A DNA stretch of 64,000 bases from CAIYRG01 sp965247505 (GCA_965247505.1 OZ252020.1:1426001-1490000); one strand, 5' to 3'; shown: positions 35,250 through 44,899, numbered from the stretch's first letter. Numbers and translations are program-made. The notes: generated by a model not told the origin, from the sequence alone.

Positions 35250-35750
35250 CTAGCGCGAAGTCTGCGCAGTGCCGCCAAAGACCGCTTCGACCGCTGCTTC
35301 GCCGCATCCAATATCGTCGCCACCGCCGCCGACTCCAATCGCGCCGATGGTCTCGCCATTATAGATAATGGGAAGTCCGCCTTGGCGCGGAAAGTCTCCA
35401 AGCCATTGCGGCGCGCGGTTAATGTTGTTGTCGACGCGATCACTCAACTCATGCGTCGGACGCCGCCAATGCGCTGCGGTCTCCGCCTTGAGACGCGCGG
35501 TCAATATGGCCCTCCCCGGCGCACCTTGACGGGCGTGAAAATGAAGAAGATTGGCGTCGGCATCGACCACGGCCACTGCAAGCGCGCTGCCTTCCTGTTC
35601 GCCGAACGCGTCGCACACCTCCACCAGGCGTTTCGCCGTCGCGCTCGTGAGCTCGTGTTTCTCGGCAACCAAATTTTGCGTCGAGCCGGTAATTGGAAAT
35701 GCAAGCAACCAAAACGCGGCAGCTGGGACGGTGAATATACGGTACGACAT
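35250..35750 (-). CDS. Secreted GlcG/HbpS-like protein
   Basis: After a signal peptide (residues 1 to about 24) comes the HbpS/GlcG domain: LTSATAKRLVEVCDAF, ALAVAVVDADANLLHFHARQGA, and FPRQGGLPIIYNGETIGAIGVGGGGDDIGCGEAAVEA, the Gly-rich hallmark. Family members bind haem or corrinoids, or are of unknown function. It lies just upstream of the M48 protease on the same strand (27-base gap), so probably in one transcript. Confidence 0.88.
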   Translation of the reverse strand: MSYRIFTVPAAAFWLLAFPITGSTQNLVAEKHELTSATAKRLVEVCDAFGEQEGSALAVAVVDADANLLHFHARQGAPGRAILTARLKAETAAHWRRPTHELSDRVDNNINRAPQWLGDFPRQGGLPIIYNGETIGAIGVGGGGDDIGCGEAAVEAVFGGTAQTSR

Positions 35751-35820
35751 TGCGAACTCCTCTGAGGTGATGACCTTATTAGTCTAGAATCTTTTTAGGC
35801 ATTTCGCCACGATTGGCCGT

Positions 35821-36240
35821 TCAATCGGTTTTATCGCCGGGAACGAATTCAAGCGCGACGCCATTGTTGCAATAGCGCTTGCCCGTCGGCTGGGGCCCGT
35901 CGTTGAAGACGTGGCCTTGATGACCGCCGCAACGCCGGCAGTGATATTCCGTTCGCGGGAGAACCATAAAATAATCGGTCTTGGTTTCAACGGCATCGGG
36001 AAACGGCCCGAAGAAACTAGGCCAACCAGTGCCGCTTTCGAATTTTGTTTTCGATTCGAAAAGCGCTAACCCGCAACCGGCGCAATTAAAGCGGCCTTCA
36101 CGTTTCTCATTGTTCAGTGGGCTGGTATGGGCACGCTCCGTACCTTCCTTGCGAAGAACGTTGAATGATTCGGGTGCAAGTCTTTCTTTCCACTCTTGCT
36201 CAGACAACGCGTTCCATTTTGCTTCACTATCCGAACTCAT
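35821..36240 (-). CDS. msrB: Peptide-methionine (R)-S-oxide reductase
   Basis: MsrB reduces methionine-R-sulfoxide in oxidised proteins. Zinc-binding CAGC and CRRC pairs are visible, with SGTGWPSFFGPF, HQGHVFNDGPQPTGKRYCNNGVAL including the catalytic Cys in RYCNNG. The 139-residue length is typical of a stand-alone cytosolic MsrB. The ATG at 36240 fits the conserved N-terminus. Confidence 0.96.
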   Translation of the reverse strand: MSSDSEAKWNALSEQEWKERLAPESFNVLRKEGTERAHTSPLNNEKREGRFNCAGCGLALFESKTKFESGTGWPSFFGPFPDAVETKTDYFMVLPRTEYHCRRCGGHQGHVFNDGPQPTGKRYCNNGVALEFVPGDKTD

Positions 36241-36481
36241 TACGTCCTCCGATTTCGATGTTGCGCTTTGAACCAGCCACGCCAGATCGCAATCAATCGG
36301 GGTGCGACAAATCTGTCAACCGTTCCAGCCATCGGACGAAAGGAGTGCGGTTTCTTGGCTGCGCAGGTCCGATAGCATATCCAATTTGTCGCAACGACCG
36401 GCATTCTCATTGAATTCGTCTGGACATTTCTAAGTAAGGCGATTAGCCGTAATTGCCCTTAAAACTTTGCGATTCCTCGTC

Positions 36482-37060
36482 ATGTCCGATGATACTCCCC
36501 CAAAAAAGCTCGGCATATCTCTGCCATCGATGTTGCTGCTGTTTCTCCATATCGGACTGACATCATTTGGCGGCAGCACCATGGCGTGGATGCACCGTGA
36601 AATCGTCGAAAGAAGGAAACTGCTCGACGATCAGGGTTTCATGACGGGTCTCACCATTGCGCAAGTCCTGCCCGGCGCCAATCCCGTCAATCTAGCGCTC
36701 TATCTGGGAATGCATGCCCGCGGACGCATGGGCGCTGCGGTTGCCGTATTCGGAATAATATTCCCCGCATTCTGCGTGATTCTATTTATGGGGTATTTGT
36801 ACCGGACCTATAGCGATTTCGAGACGACGCATGTCGTTCTTGGCGGCGTGGCTGCGGCTGGTGTGGGCGCAACGCTGGCTATGGGTGTCAAACTTGCGCG
36901 GTCGGTCATGGTCAAGATCATTCCCACCGCGATTGCTATTTTTACCTTTGTCGTAATCGGAATCTTTCGTTGGCCGCTGGTGCCGGTGGTATCCGTTTTG
37001 GTTCCGCTCAGTATTTTACAGGCCTATCTGATCCACAAACGGCGCACCAAAGATGGATAG
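36482..37060 (+). CDS. Chromate transporter, N-terminal half-type ChrA
   Basis: Membrane protein of the CHR family with the conserved FLHIGLTSFGGSTMAWMHREIVERRKLLDDQGF and AQVLPGANPVNLALYLGMHARGRMGA. About five hydrophobic segments follow. The start is ATG 36482 (MSDDTPPKK). It overlaps the next half gene by eight bases, a typical short-chain CHR pair working together. The substrate may be chromate or another anion. Confidence 0.9.
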   Translation: MSDDTPPKKLGISLPSMLLLFLHIGLTSFGGSTMAWMHREIVERRKLLDDQGFMTGLTIAQVLPGANPVNLALYLGMHARGRMGAAVAVFGIIFPAFCVILFMGYLYRTYSDFETTHVVLGGVAAAGVGATLAMGVKLARSVMVKIIPTAIAIFTFVVIGIFRWPLVPVVSVLVPLSILQAYLIHKRRTKDG

Positions 37061-37598
37061 TCGCCTTTTAAGTCTCATCATCGTGTTTGCGCCGCTTTCG
37101 CTGTTTTCTTTTGGCGGAGGGCAGGCGGTGGTTGCCGATTTTCAATACCAATCGGTGGAAGTCCACGGTTGGTTGACCAATGAACAATTTACCGATCTTT
37201 ACGCTGTCTCTCGGGCAGCGCCAGGGCCGAGCACGCTGATCGTCGCTTTGATCGGCTGGCAAATCTACGGGCTCGCAGGAGCAATCGTTGCCTGCCTCGC
37301 AATTTATATTCCTTCGTCGGTTGTCGTTTACGGAGCGACCAGCTGGTGGCACAAAAATGAAAATTCGCCTTGGCGTGTCGCTATCGAAAAGGGGCTTGGG
37401 CCGATTGCCGTCGGACTCGTATTTGCCGGAATCCTCGCGGTTTTGCGCGCTGCCCACATTGTTGAGCCGGGGAACATCAATTATTTGGGGCTAGCGACGT
37501 TTTTACTCACGGGCTTCTTGCTTTACGTCACTACCGTCACGCCCTATTTGCTCATCGCCGGCGTCGCGGTTTTCTACGCATCGCTGCAGTTTTTCTAA
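37053..37598 (+). CDS. Chromate transporter, C-terminal half-type ChrA
   Basis: The second member of the split CHR pair: FAPLSLFSFGGGQAVVADFQYQSVE, then LTNEQFTDLYAVSRAAPGPSTLIVALIGWQIYGLAGAIVACLAIYIPSS. These match the duplicated CHR motif in the opposite topology. It is translated from an ATG inside the end of the first gene. About five membrane segments. Confidence 0.9.
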   Translation: MDSRLLSLIIVFAPLSLFSFGGGQAVVADFQYQSVEVHGWLTNEQFTDLYAVSRAAPGPSTLIVALIGWQIYGLAGAIVACLAIYIPSSVVVYGATSWWHKNENSPWRVAIEKGLGPIAVGLVFAGILAVLRAAHIVEPGNINYLGLATFLLTGFLLYVTTVTPYLLIAGVAVFYASLQFF

Positions 37599-37746
37599 GC
37601 CAAATTTTGATGTGGCCTCAAGGCCGACCGAAATTATTGTAGCCCCCGAATCCAGCGCCCCAGCGGCGGATATGCGCCGTCCATATTTTAGAGGTCCGAA
37701 TACCGAGACTTGCATTGAGCGTGTCCTAATTTATTGCTGTCCTGTC

Positions 37747-38664
37747 CTAATGTGTGTTCGCGCGAATAAATTCGAGTAAAGGCGCGGTAATGGTCGCATC
37801 TCCCGAGCGAACGGCATAAAGCTGCGAATTATGGTTGTGATCTTCCGACATTACGAAAACCGGACAACGCCCCGCGGCGCAAAGTGCGTCTCTTAATTTG
37901 TCGTTTTGGTCGGCGATTCTGGGAGGGTCCAGTTCGGCGCGGTTGATCATGAGTGGAAGGTTCGAGGCTACGATTCCCGGCATGGACGAACGTTCGGCAA
38001 AGTGCGCCGGATCGTCGCCATAATAGGCCGAGGGCCCGGTCACCTCGTAACTGCCGGACGAAAAATGCGCCGCTACCGCGCCGATCCCATCAGGTCCATG
38101 GAATTGCGAATGCCCGACATGATTTGCAACCAGCGAGGCGCCCGCGGATTGGCCCGAAAGAATTATTTGGTTGGGATCGCCGCCATATTGCGCGATGTTG
38201 TGTTTGGTCCACTCGATGACCTCAATAAGGTCCAGTTGCGCGGCGGGCCATGGGTCGTCGGGCGCGAGGCGGTAATCCATATTGACGCCGACCATGCCGT
38301 TCTCGACTGCCCAAACCAAGAAATGATCATAAGTGAAACTGCCATCGCGATGCTTGCTGCCGCCGGTAAAACCGCCGCCATGAGCAAAGATAACAACCGG
38401 CTTTCCGGCGCCTCTCGCGGGGTCCGAGAAGAAGACATCCATGGTGTTGAGCGCATGTGGCCCATAGGCAATGTTTCGCTCGGCGCCAATGCCCGCAATT
38501 GGCATCACTTCTTGATCGGCGGTGTAGAGCGCGCGCGTGTTGCCTGCATCCACTACGCGTCCGATCTTTTCTATCTCGGCGGCAATGTCGTGTGGTACTT
38601 GGGCGAGCGCCGCTAAGGGAAGCGCAGCAAGACCAAGTGCAAGGCAGAGAGTGGAGCGATTCAT
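37747..38664 (-). CDS. Secreted alpha/beta-hydrolase (HSL-type esterase)
   Basis: Residues 1-21 are a signal peptide (LGLAALPLAALAQ). The oxyanion motif is FAHGGGFTGGSK. The nucleophile elbow is GQSAGAS, and the C-terminal His is in SEDHNHNSQLYAV. The AQLDLIEVIEWTKHNIAQYGGDP block is typical of the hormone-sensitive lipase/carboxylesterase group. It would hydrolyse short esters in the periplasm; the natural substrate is unknown. Monocistronic, convergent with the chromate transporter pair. Confidence 0.9.
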   Translation of the reverse strand: MNRSTLCLALGLAALPLAALAQVPHDIAAEIEKIGRVVDAGNTRALYTADQEVMPIAGIGAERNIAYGPHALNTMDVFFSDPARGAGKPVVIFAHGGGFTGGSKHRDGSFTYDHFLVWAVENGMVGVNMDYRLAPDDPWPAAQLDLIEVIEWTKHNIAQYGGDPNQIILSGQSAGASLVANHVGHSQFHGPDGIGAVAAHFSSGSYEVTGPSAYYGDDPAHFAERSSMPGIVASNLPLMINRAELDPPRIADQNDKLRDALCAAGRCPVFVMSEDHNHNSQLYAVRSGDATITAPLLEFIRANTH

Positions 38665-38890
38665 CGGTAGGTCCTCATTTGGTTTGTTGTCGAACGGGCT
38701 TTACGCCTTTGTGTGGCGGTTCCTCATATGACGGTTACTTTCGGGCTCGATTATTCTTGTTTTTTGAGCGCTTTAGTCTCCTTTAATTGACAAATTCAGG
38801 CAAGGGTGAGGTGCGAAAGACGCCGCCAGGGTACGATAAGCGCGCTATAAGGGCGCCTTAACGGCAGCATAAAACCGTTCGGGAGTTGCA

Positions 38891-40324
38891 ATGGATTCTA
38901 CAATGATAAGGGACTTCGTCGAAGAGCTTTGGGAGGATTCAGTGGTTCCCACGCTCACCGAATATATTCGGATTCCCAATAAATCTCCGGCCTTCGATCC
39001 CGATTGGCAGGCGCATGGCTATATGGAAGACGCCGTTTCCCTTTTCGAGGGCTGGGCGCGCGAGCAGCTCGTGTCGATCCCCGATGCGCTCATCGAGATC
39101 GTTCGGTTGGAAGGCCGCACTCCGGTTCTTCTGATCGAAATTCCGGGTACCGGTCCGGGTGCCGGCGTTTCCGACAATGTTCTTCTTTATGGCCATCTCG
39201 ACAAACAGCCCGAGATGACGGGTTGGGCGGACGATCTCGGGCCCTGGAAGCCGGTGCGCAAAGGCGAACAACTATATGGCCGCGCCGGCGCGGATGACGG
39301 CTATGCGATGTTCGGCGCGCTTAGTGCAATTCTCGCGCTGCGCGAGCAAGGTGTGGCGCACGCGCACTGCACTGTCCTTATCGAGGCTTGCGAAGAATCA
39401 GGAAGCTATGATCTTCCCTACTATGTCGATCATCTTAGCTTGCGTCTTGGCGAGCCTTCTTTGGTTATTTGTCTCGATTCGGGCTGCGGTGACTATGATC
39501 GTCTTTGGCTGACAAGTTCGCTTCGCGGCACAGCGATCGGCGTTCTAGAAGTCGCGGTCTTAAATGAAGGTGTTCATTCGGGCGACGCGTCGGGAGTGGT
39601 GCCTTCCAGTTTTCGCATTGCGCGCGCGCTTCTTTCGCGGCTTGAGGACGAGGACAGCGGAAAGATCGTTCCCAATGATTTTCATGTTGCGATCCCCGAA
39701 GAGCGTGTCCAGCAGGCACGCCAAGCAGCAGAAATTCTGGGCCCAACGGCGTTTCATCGCTTTGCCTGGGCGAGCCAAACATTGGCAATGGCAGACGATA
39801 TTGCTGAGCTTATTCTCAACCGCACTTGGCGTCCGCAGCTTTCAGTGACCGGTGCCGAAGGTCTGCCTCCGCCCGGTCAGGCCGGGGCGGTGACGCTGCC
39901 CTTTGCGCGCCTCAAACTCTCGCTGCGTATCCCACCGACGCTCAACGCGGATGTTGCAATCGAGGCGCTGTCGAAAATATTGACCGCCGATCCACCCTAT
40001 AACGCCGAGGTAAAATTTACCGCCGAGCATGGCGTTCACGGCTGGAGTGCGCCGAGCCTTGCGCCGTGGCTGGAAGATTCATTGGCCCGCGCCGGCATTG
40101 CCGCCTTCGGCCAGCCGCATGCCATTATGGGGGAGGGCGCGACAATTCCCTTTATGGCGATGCTGGGCGAAAAATTTCCGAAAACGCAGTTTGTGATTAC
40201 CGGCGTGTTGGGGCCGGGTGCAAACGCTCATGGTCCCAACGAATTTCTCCATATTCCTATGGGAAAACGCGTGTCACAGGCGATCGCCCATGTGCTTGCC
40301 GATCATTGCGCCCGCGCGACGTAG
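38891..40324 (+). CDS. M20-family metallopeptidase
   Basis: Zinc-dependent amidohydrolase/dipeptidase of about 477 residues. First zinc motif LLYGHLDKQPE, bridging Asp in RAGADDGYAMFG, catalytic Glu pair in EACEESGSYD, and later CLDSGCG and the dimerisation-domain His in EGVHSGDASGVVPS. The C-terminus GPGANAHGPNEFLHIPMGKR contains the final His. It is cytosolic. It lies near transport genes, so peptide or amide catabolism is plausible. Confidence 0.93.
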   Translation: MDSTMIRDFVEELWEDSVVPTLTEYIRIPNKSPAFDPDWQAHGYMEDAVSLFEGWAREQLVSIPDALIEIVRLEGRTPVLLIEIPGTGPGAGVSDNVLLYGHLDKQPEMTGWADDLGPWKPVRKGEQLYGRAGADDGYAMFGALSAILALREQGVAHAHCTVLIEACEESGSYDLPYYVDHLSLRLGEPSLVICLDSGCGDYDRLWLTSSLRGTAIGVLEVAVLNEGVHSGDASGVVPSSFRIARALLSRLEDEDSGKIVPNDFHVAIPEERVQQARQAAEILGPTAFHRFAWASQTLAMADDIAELILNRTWRPQLSVTGAEGLPPPGQAGAVTLPFARLKLSLRIPPTLNADVAIEALSKILTADPPYNAEVKFTAEHGVHGWSAPSLAPWLEDSLARAGIAAFGQPHAIMGEGATIPFMAMLGEKFPKTQFVITGVLGPGANAHGPNEFLHIPMGKRVSQAIAHVLADHCARAT

Positions 40325-40343
40325 GACGGCAGGCATTTGCGTT

Positions 40344-41333
40344 TTAAACCCGAACTTCGCCGAACATTTGTGGCGGAAAAATATCTTCGACTTTTAAATG
40401 GCGGCTACAGACGCCTTGCTCGAATGCCCAGCGCAAAAACGCCTCCAGCGTCTTACGGTTGGGTTCGACACCATAGGGAAAATAATCCTCGCCCAATAAT
40501 TCCTTTCCTGCACGGGCATGTTCGAAGCACCATGGAATAGGGAACATCGGCACCGTGCCGTCCATCGCCCGGGCAACGCTGCGATTTTTGGCCTCCTCAA
40601 ACGCATTGAAAAGATTTCGCGCCACCCAAGGGTTCTTTTCGAGAATCTCTTTGCGCACGGCGAAGGCATGCATGATCGGAAATATGCCGGTCCTTGAGAA
40701 ATACTCCGACTCGATGTCGATGAAATTCTCACAAAGCCGGCGTACATTCGGATCGCCGCTGCTATAGGCGCTGGGAGGCCGCGCGGAAAACATGCCGTCG
40801 ATCTCGCCGGAAAGAAGCATTTCATTCAGCGAGCGATCCGGGATGCGTGTGAGCTTGATGCCGTCGGGCAAATTCAGTTTTGCTTTTTCTTTGCGTCCCG
40901 GCTCGTTGGTTCCGGCCTGAACCCACTCGATTGTGGTCAAATCGATGCCATATTGTTCCACAAGAAAGCCGCGCGAATAAACCGCCGCCGACTGCGCCCA
41001 TTCGGGCAGGCCGATGCGCTTACCCTTCACATCTTGCATATCCTTGATCGGACCGTCGCGCCGAACAAAGAGCGAGCTTTGGCGAAAAATCCGGGCCGGG
41101 AAAATAGGCAAACCGATCAGGCTGTCATCGCCTGAAGCCCGCATGGAGCAATATTTCGCGAAGGAAATTTCCGATGCGTCCCATTCGCGGTGAATCAGAA
41201 ATCGATAGAAAATCTCCTCCACGGGCAGGATTAAACAGGTGAGGTCGATCCCTTCCGGCACTACGCGACCCAAAGCGAGATCGCGCGTGTGGTCGTAATC
41301 GGGCATGGCGACGGTCAGCTGCAGATTGCTCAT
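40344..41333 (-). CDS. Pht5-like protein (dihydroxyphthalate decarboxylase / solute-binding fold), paralogue 1
   Basis: The 329-residue protein begins LQLTVAMPDYDHTRDLALGRVVPEGIDL and has DASEISFAKYCSM, LPIFPARIFRQSSLFV, GKRIGLPEWAQSA and the C-terminal FPYGVEPNRKTLEAFLRWAFEQG. These match proteins annotated as 4,5-dihydroxyphthalate decarboxylase or ABC substrate-binding. It has no signal peptide, so a cytosolic enzyme is likely. It resembles the product at 42967-43959 over its full length. It is divergent from the DASS transporter gene. Confidence 0.85.
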   Translation of the reverse strand: MSNLQLTVAMPDYDHTRDLALGRVVPEGIDLTCLILPVEEIFYRFLIHREWDASEISFAKYCSMRASGDDSLIGLPIFPARIFRQSSLFVRRDGPIKDMQDVKGKRIGLPEWAQSAAVYSRGFLVEQYGIDLTTIEWVQAGTNEPGRKEKAKLNLPDGIKLTRIPDRSLNEMLLSGEIDGMFSARPPSAYSSGDPNVRRLCENFIDIESEYFSRTGIFPIMHAFAVRKEILEKNPWVARNLFNAFEEAKNRSVARAMDGTVPMFPIPWCFEHARAGKELLGEDYFPYGVEPNRKTLEAFLRWAFEQGVCSRHLKVEDIFPPQMFGEVRV

Positions 41334-41500
41334 AAGGCGTCCTTGGGGCAGAGCGAGATCGGATCAAAAAACGATGATAGCCCGACCTCCCGTCCGGCGG
41401 CTATCCGGCTTTGGGCCGGAATTCGGCTGGTTTTCCTTTGCCACCTAAGTTCAAACAGCTACAAGCGGGCGGGGATAATAAGCACGCGTCCGGGGGAGTT

Positions 41501-42946
41501 ATGAGTGAGATTGCGCAAAGCGGTCAAAATCCGCCTAACGTGGCGGAAGCCGCAAGAGACCCGCGTCTGAAACTGGCAGCGGCGCTTCTCTGTATTTTTG
41601 TGTCGGTGGGGATTTATTTTGCGCCATGGGGCATCGAGCCCCAAACTCAGGCCGCGCTCGCGGTCACCGCCTTTATGCTTCTCGCCTGGATGACGCATAT
41701 TGTTGAATATGCAGTTGTCGGGTTGGCCGGGTGCCTGCTTTATTGGATGCTCGGCATTGTCGAGTCCGAAGTCGCTTTTAGCGGTTTTTCCCTAGAGATC
41801 ACCTGGTTCGTATTCGCAGCCCTGATGTTGGGCGTGATTGCAACCAAATCGGGCCTTCCACAAAGGATCGGCAGCTTCATCGTCACCCGAATAGGGCTTT
41901 CCTATTCAGCCATTCTTCTCGGACTTATCATTACCGATTTTGCCCTCACATTCGTTGTACCCACCGGGGTTGGCCGCGTCGTGATCATGGCCTCGATCGC
42001 AATCGGTCTCATTAAACTGTTCGATGTCGGCTCCGGATCGAACATTGCGCGCGGCATGTTCCTGGTCATCACCTATACAGCGACAATCTTCGACAAGATG
42101 ATTATTGCCGGTGCGGCCTCGATTACCGCGCGCGGCGCGATCATAGAATATGGCGGCGTCGACATTGGCTGGGGTCAGTGGTTTATCGCTTTTCTGCCCG
42201 CCGACATTCTGACCATTCTGGCGGCTTGGCGCATCACGCTGTGGCTATTTCCGCCTGAAGTGAAAGGCATCGAAGGAAAACAGCATCTTCTAAAGAAACA
42301 GTTCGAGATCGACGGCGGGTGGACTCCTCAGTCAAGACGCGCGGCGATCCTCATTGGCGGGACGATCCTAATTTGGGTGACCGATGTTCTGCACGGCATT
42401 GATCCGGCGATGGTCGCGTTTGCGGCGGCCATGATCGCGTTGTTGCCCTATGTCGGTGTGTTGACCATCGACGATATCCGCAAGACGAATTTAATGCCGT
42501 TTTTCTTCGTCGGCGCGGCGCTCAGCATGAGCAACGTCTTGCGCGAGACGGGTGGATTAGAATTGGTCGCAGGAGCGGTCCTCGGCGGACTCGAACCACT
42601 AATCGCAAACGATCTAACCGCACTCCCAATTCTTTATTGGGGGGCGTTCGTCTACCATCTCTTCCTTGCCAGCGAAATATCCATGCTGGCCACCTCGCTC
42701 CCAATCCTGATGGAATTCGCACGTGCCAACGCATTAGATCCGCTATGGATTGGACTTGTTTGGACATTTGCGGCCGGCGGAAAGATATTTGTCTATCAAA
42801 CCGCGGTGCTGGTCGTCGGTTATTCCTACGGCTATTTCCGCCATACCGATCTGATAAAAATGGGTATCGCGATCACCCTCATCGAGTTTGTAAATGTGAT
42901 TCTTGTGGCCACGCTTTGGTGGCCGCTCATTGGAATAGGCACTTAA
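41501..42946 (+). CDS. DASS (SLC13) family anion symporter
   Basis: A dicarboxylate/anion:Na+ symporter in the inner membrane with about a dozen hydrophobic segments. Visible family features are the ITDFALTFVVPTGVGRVVIMASIAIGL region, IFDKMIIAGAASITARGAI, and ILIWVTDVLHGIDPAMVAFAAAMIALLPYVGVL. I chose ATG 41501, eight bases after GGGGGAG, rather than the upstream in-frame start at 41411. It is followed after 20 bases by a Pht5-like gene on the same strand. Confidence 0.9.
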   Translation: MSEIAQSGQNPPNVAEAARDPRLKLAAALLCIFVSVGIYFAPWGIEPQTQAALAVTAFMLLAWMTHIVEYAVVGLAGCLLYWMLGIVESEVAFSGFSLEITWFVFAALMLGVIATKSGLPQRIGSFIVTRIGLSYSAILLGLIITDFALTFVVPTGVGRVVIMASIAIGLIKLFDVGSGSNIARGMFLVITYTATIFDKMIIAGAASITARGAIIEYGGVDIGWGQWFIAFLPADILTILAAWRITLWLFPPEVKGIEGKQHLLKKQFEIDGGWTPQSRRAAILIGGTILIWVTDVLHGIDPAMVAFAAAMIALLPYVGVLTIDDIRKTNLMPFFFVGAALSMSNVLRETGGLELVAGAVLGGLEPLIANDLTALPILYWGAFVYHLFLASEISMLATSLPILMEFARANALDPLWIGLVWTFAAGGKIFVYQTAVLVVGYSYGYFRHTDLIKMGIAITLIEFVNVILVATLWWPLIGIGT

Positions 42947-42966
42947 ATAAATAGGAACAGCATCGA

Positions 42967-43959
42967 ATGGCCAAACTGCAGTTAAATTTTGCGAGCTCGC
43001 TCTACGACCGCATGCAACCGCTCTATACGGGCGAGGTGCAGGCCGAAGGCATTGATCTCAATTTTATTCCTATCGAGCTGCCGCGGCCCATATTCGACCG
43101 GATGTCGGGCGGGCAAGAATTCGATGTCGCGGAATATTCAAGTTCCGAATATGTCCAGCGCTTTGCAGCCGATGAATGCCCCTTTGTTGCCATTCCAGTG
43201 TTCCCCTCGCGTTCTTTTCGCCACAGCTTCATCTCGATCAACAAGGCATCCGGGATCAAGACGCCAAAAGATCTAGAGGGTAGGCGCGTCGGCGTCGCGC
43301 TCTACACCATGACGGCCGCGATATTCATTCGCGGGCTTCTGCAGCACGAATATGGCGTCGATGTCGACAAGATCCATTGGGTGCAAGGTGCAATCAACGA
43401 AGGCGGCGCGCATGGCGCTCCGACCGTGTTACCTTTGCTGAAAGATATCAATTTGGAGGTCAACGACAGCGGCAAATCGCTGAGCGATTTGATCGAAGAC
43501 GGCGATGTCGATGCCACCATCGGTACCAGCCTGCCGCAGGCGATCCGCAGCAACCCAAACATCGCGCGCTTGTTTCCCGATTTCCGCACATTGGAAAAGG
43601 AATATTATGCCCGCACGAAGATTTTTCCGATCATGCATCTCGTAGCGATCAGGAAGGAAATTTATGAGAAACACCCCTTCGTTGCGACTTCGCTTTTCAA
43701 CGCCTTCAATAAATCGAAAAACATCGCGCTCGAGAAAATGAAAAGCCTACGCGCGTTGCGCTATATGCTGCCCTGGCTTCCCGACGATATAGACGAAATC
43801 TACGATGTCTTCGGCGGCGATCCCTGGCCTTACGGCTTGGAGCCAAACCGGCCGACGCTGGAAGCGCTTGTCACCTATCTTGTCGACCAAGGTTTGGTCG
43901 CGGCAGACAAGAAGCCTTCTTTGGAAGATCTTTTCGTTCCGACCTACGGACAAGAATAA
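42967..43959 (+). CDS. Pht5-like protein, paralogue 2
   Basis: 330 residues with the same signature order as paralogue 1: LYDRMQPLYTGEVQAEGIDL, FDVAEYSSSEYVQRF, IPVFPSRSFRHSFISI, GRRVGVALYTMTAAIFIRGLL, WPYGLEPNRPTLEALVTYLVDQG. It is translated 20 bases after the DASS transporter and is likely in its operon. No signal peptide. Such proteins have a periplasmic-binding fold re-used as enzyme. The substrate is probably an aromatic or dicarboxylic acid, but this is inference. Confidence 0.85.
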   Translation: MAKLQLNFASSLYDRMQPLYTGEVQAEGIDLNFIPIELPRPIFDRMSGGQEFDVAEYSSSEYVQRFAADECPFVAIPVFPSRSFRHSFISINKASGIKTPKDLEGRRVGVALYTMTAAIFIRGLLQHEYGVDVDKIHWVQGAINEGGAHGAPTVLPLLKDINLEVNDSGKSLSDLIEDGDVDATIGTSLPQAIRSNPNIARLFPDFRTLEKEYYARTKIFPIMHLVAIRKEIYEKHPFVATSLFNAFNKSKNIALEKMKSLRALRYMLPWLPDDIDEIYDVFGGDPWPYGLEPNRPTLEALVTYLVDQGLVAADKKPSLEDLFVPTYGQE

Positions 43960-43990
43960 ATACTTATCATCCCCGGCGCGCGTTGCGCCC

Positions 43991-44037
43991 GCGCGGCTTA
44001 GCCGCGCAATTGAAAAATTGGCGTGCGAAGCACGCCG
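43991..44037. terminator. Tandem hairpins after the DASS operon
   Basis: Two stems, GCGCGGCTTAGCCGCGC at 43991-44007 and GGCGTGCGAAGCACGCC at 44020-44036, flank CAATTGAAAAATTG. They lie between the Pht5-like gene and the ModA-like gene. There is no T-run, so an intrinsic terminator is only one possibility; a small repeat element is another. Confidence 0.45.
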
Positions 44038-44104
44038 GAGCATGGCGAGGGAGTTGAGGCGACTAGCAAAAGGTCTAGCGGACCTTGAGATGAACGGGAT
44101 TGCA

Positions 44105-44899
44105 ATGAGCGCGGACAGAAAATTGTTTTTTGCAAAAATGTTGTTTGGTGTGGTCTTGCTCAGCCTGGTGCTCGTGCTGATATGGGCTCCCACGCGCGCG
44201 CAAGAAAAATCCACCGTGCTGGTTTTTGGAGCCGCCTCGCTTTCGAATGTTCTGGAAGAGATTGGCGATGTTTACGAAACCCAAACCGGCAACAAAGTCG
44301 TTTTTTCTTTCGCAGGCTCAATGACGCTTGCCCGCCAGATCGAGGCAAGCAGCGGCGTGGCTGTTTTCGTATCGGCCGATTTGGACTCAATGGATTATCT
44401 CGACGAGCGTGGCTTAATTCTATCCTCAACGCGCGAAAACCTTCTGCAAAACGAACTTGTCCTCATTGCTCCTGAGGACTCCTCCGTGCGGCTGAACATC
44501 GTCCCGGGGTTTGCTTTGGTGGATGCGCTAGGCGGGGGGCGGCTTGCCGTAGCGAACATCGCATCGGTTCCCGCCGGCCGCTATGCCAGGGCAGCGCTTG
44601 ATTCACTTGGTGTCTGGGATGAGGTCTCAAATTCGCTTGCCGAGAGTGAGGATGTTCGCACTGCTCTTTCCTTCGTTGCGCGCGGAGAGGCGTCGCTTGG
44701 TATCGTTTATGCGACCGATGCAGTAGTGGAGAGCCGAGTCCGTATTGTCTCAAGCTTTCCGGAAAGCTCGCATCCATCGATTCTTTACCCTGTGGCGCTA
44801 ACGACCGAGGCAAAGCCTGGAGCGCAGGATTTTTTGAATTTTCTTCAAGACAACGACGCGCGGACGCGGTTCGAAAGCGCAGGTTTTACCTTGTTTTAG
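44105..44899 (+). CDS. modA: Molybdate-binding ModA-like periplasmic protein
   Basis: After a signal peptide (GVVLLSLVLVLIWAPTRAQ) the ModA fold begins: VLVFGAASLSNVLEEIGDVYETQTGNKVVFSFAGSMTLARQIE, with the oxyanion-binding Ser pairs. Then GVAVFVSADLDSMDYLDE, LVLIAPEDS and YPVALTTEAKPGAQDFLNFL. The start could also be ATG 44090. No modB or modC is adjacent, so it either serves a distant permease or is an orphan. Confidence in the fold is high and in the molybdate ligand moderate. Confidence 0.88.
   Translation: MSADRKLFFAKMLFGVVLLSLVLVLIWAPTRAQEKSTVLVFGAASLSNVLEEIGDVYETQTGNKVVFSFAGSMTLARQIEASSGVAVFVSADLDSMDYLDERGLILSSTRENLLQNELVLIAPEDSSVRLNIVPGFALVDALGGGRLAVANIASVPAGRYARAALDSLGVWDEVSNSLAESEDVRTALSFVARGEASLGIVYATDAVVESRVRIVSSFPESSHPSILYPVALTTEAKPGAQDFLNFLQDNDARTRFESAGFTLF

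Noticed and set aside
41411..41500. N-terminal extension of the DASS transporter
   Set aside because: The ATG at 41501 has a strong ribosome-binding site, and the extension is not membrane-like.
43805..44104. Upstream extension of the ModA-like ORF
   Set aside because: It overlaps the end of the Pht5-like gene and crosses two hairpins; the signal peptide begins only after ATG 44105.
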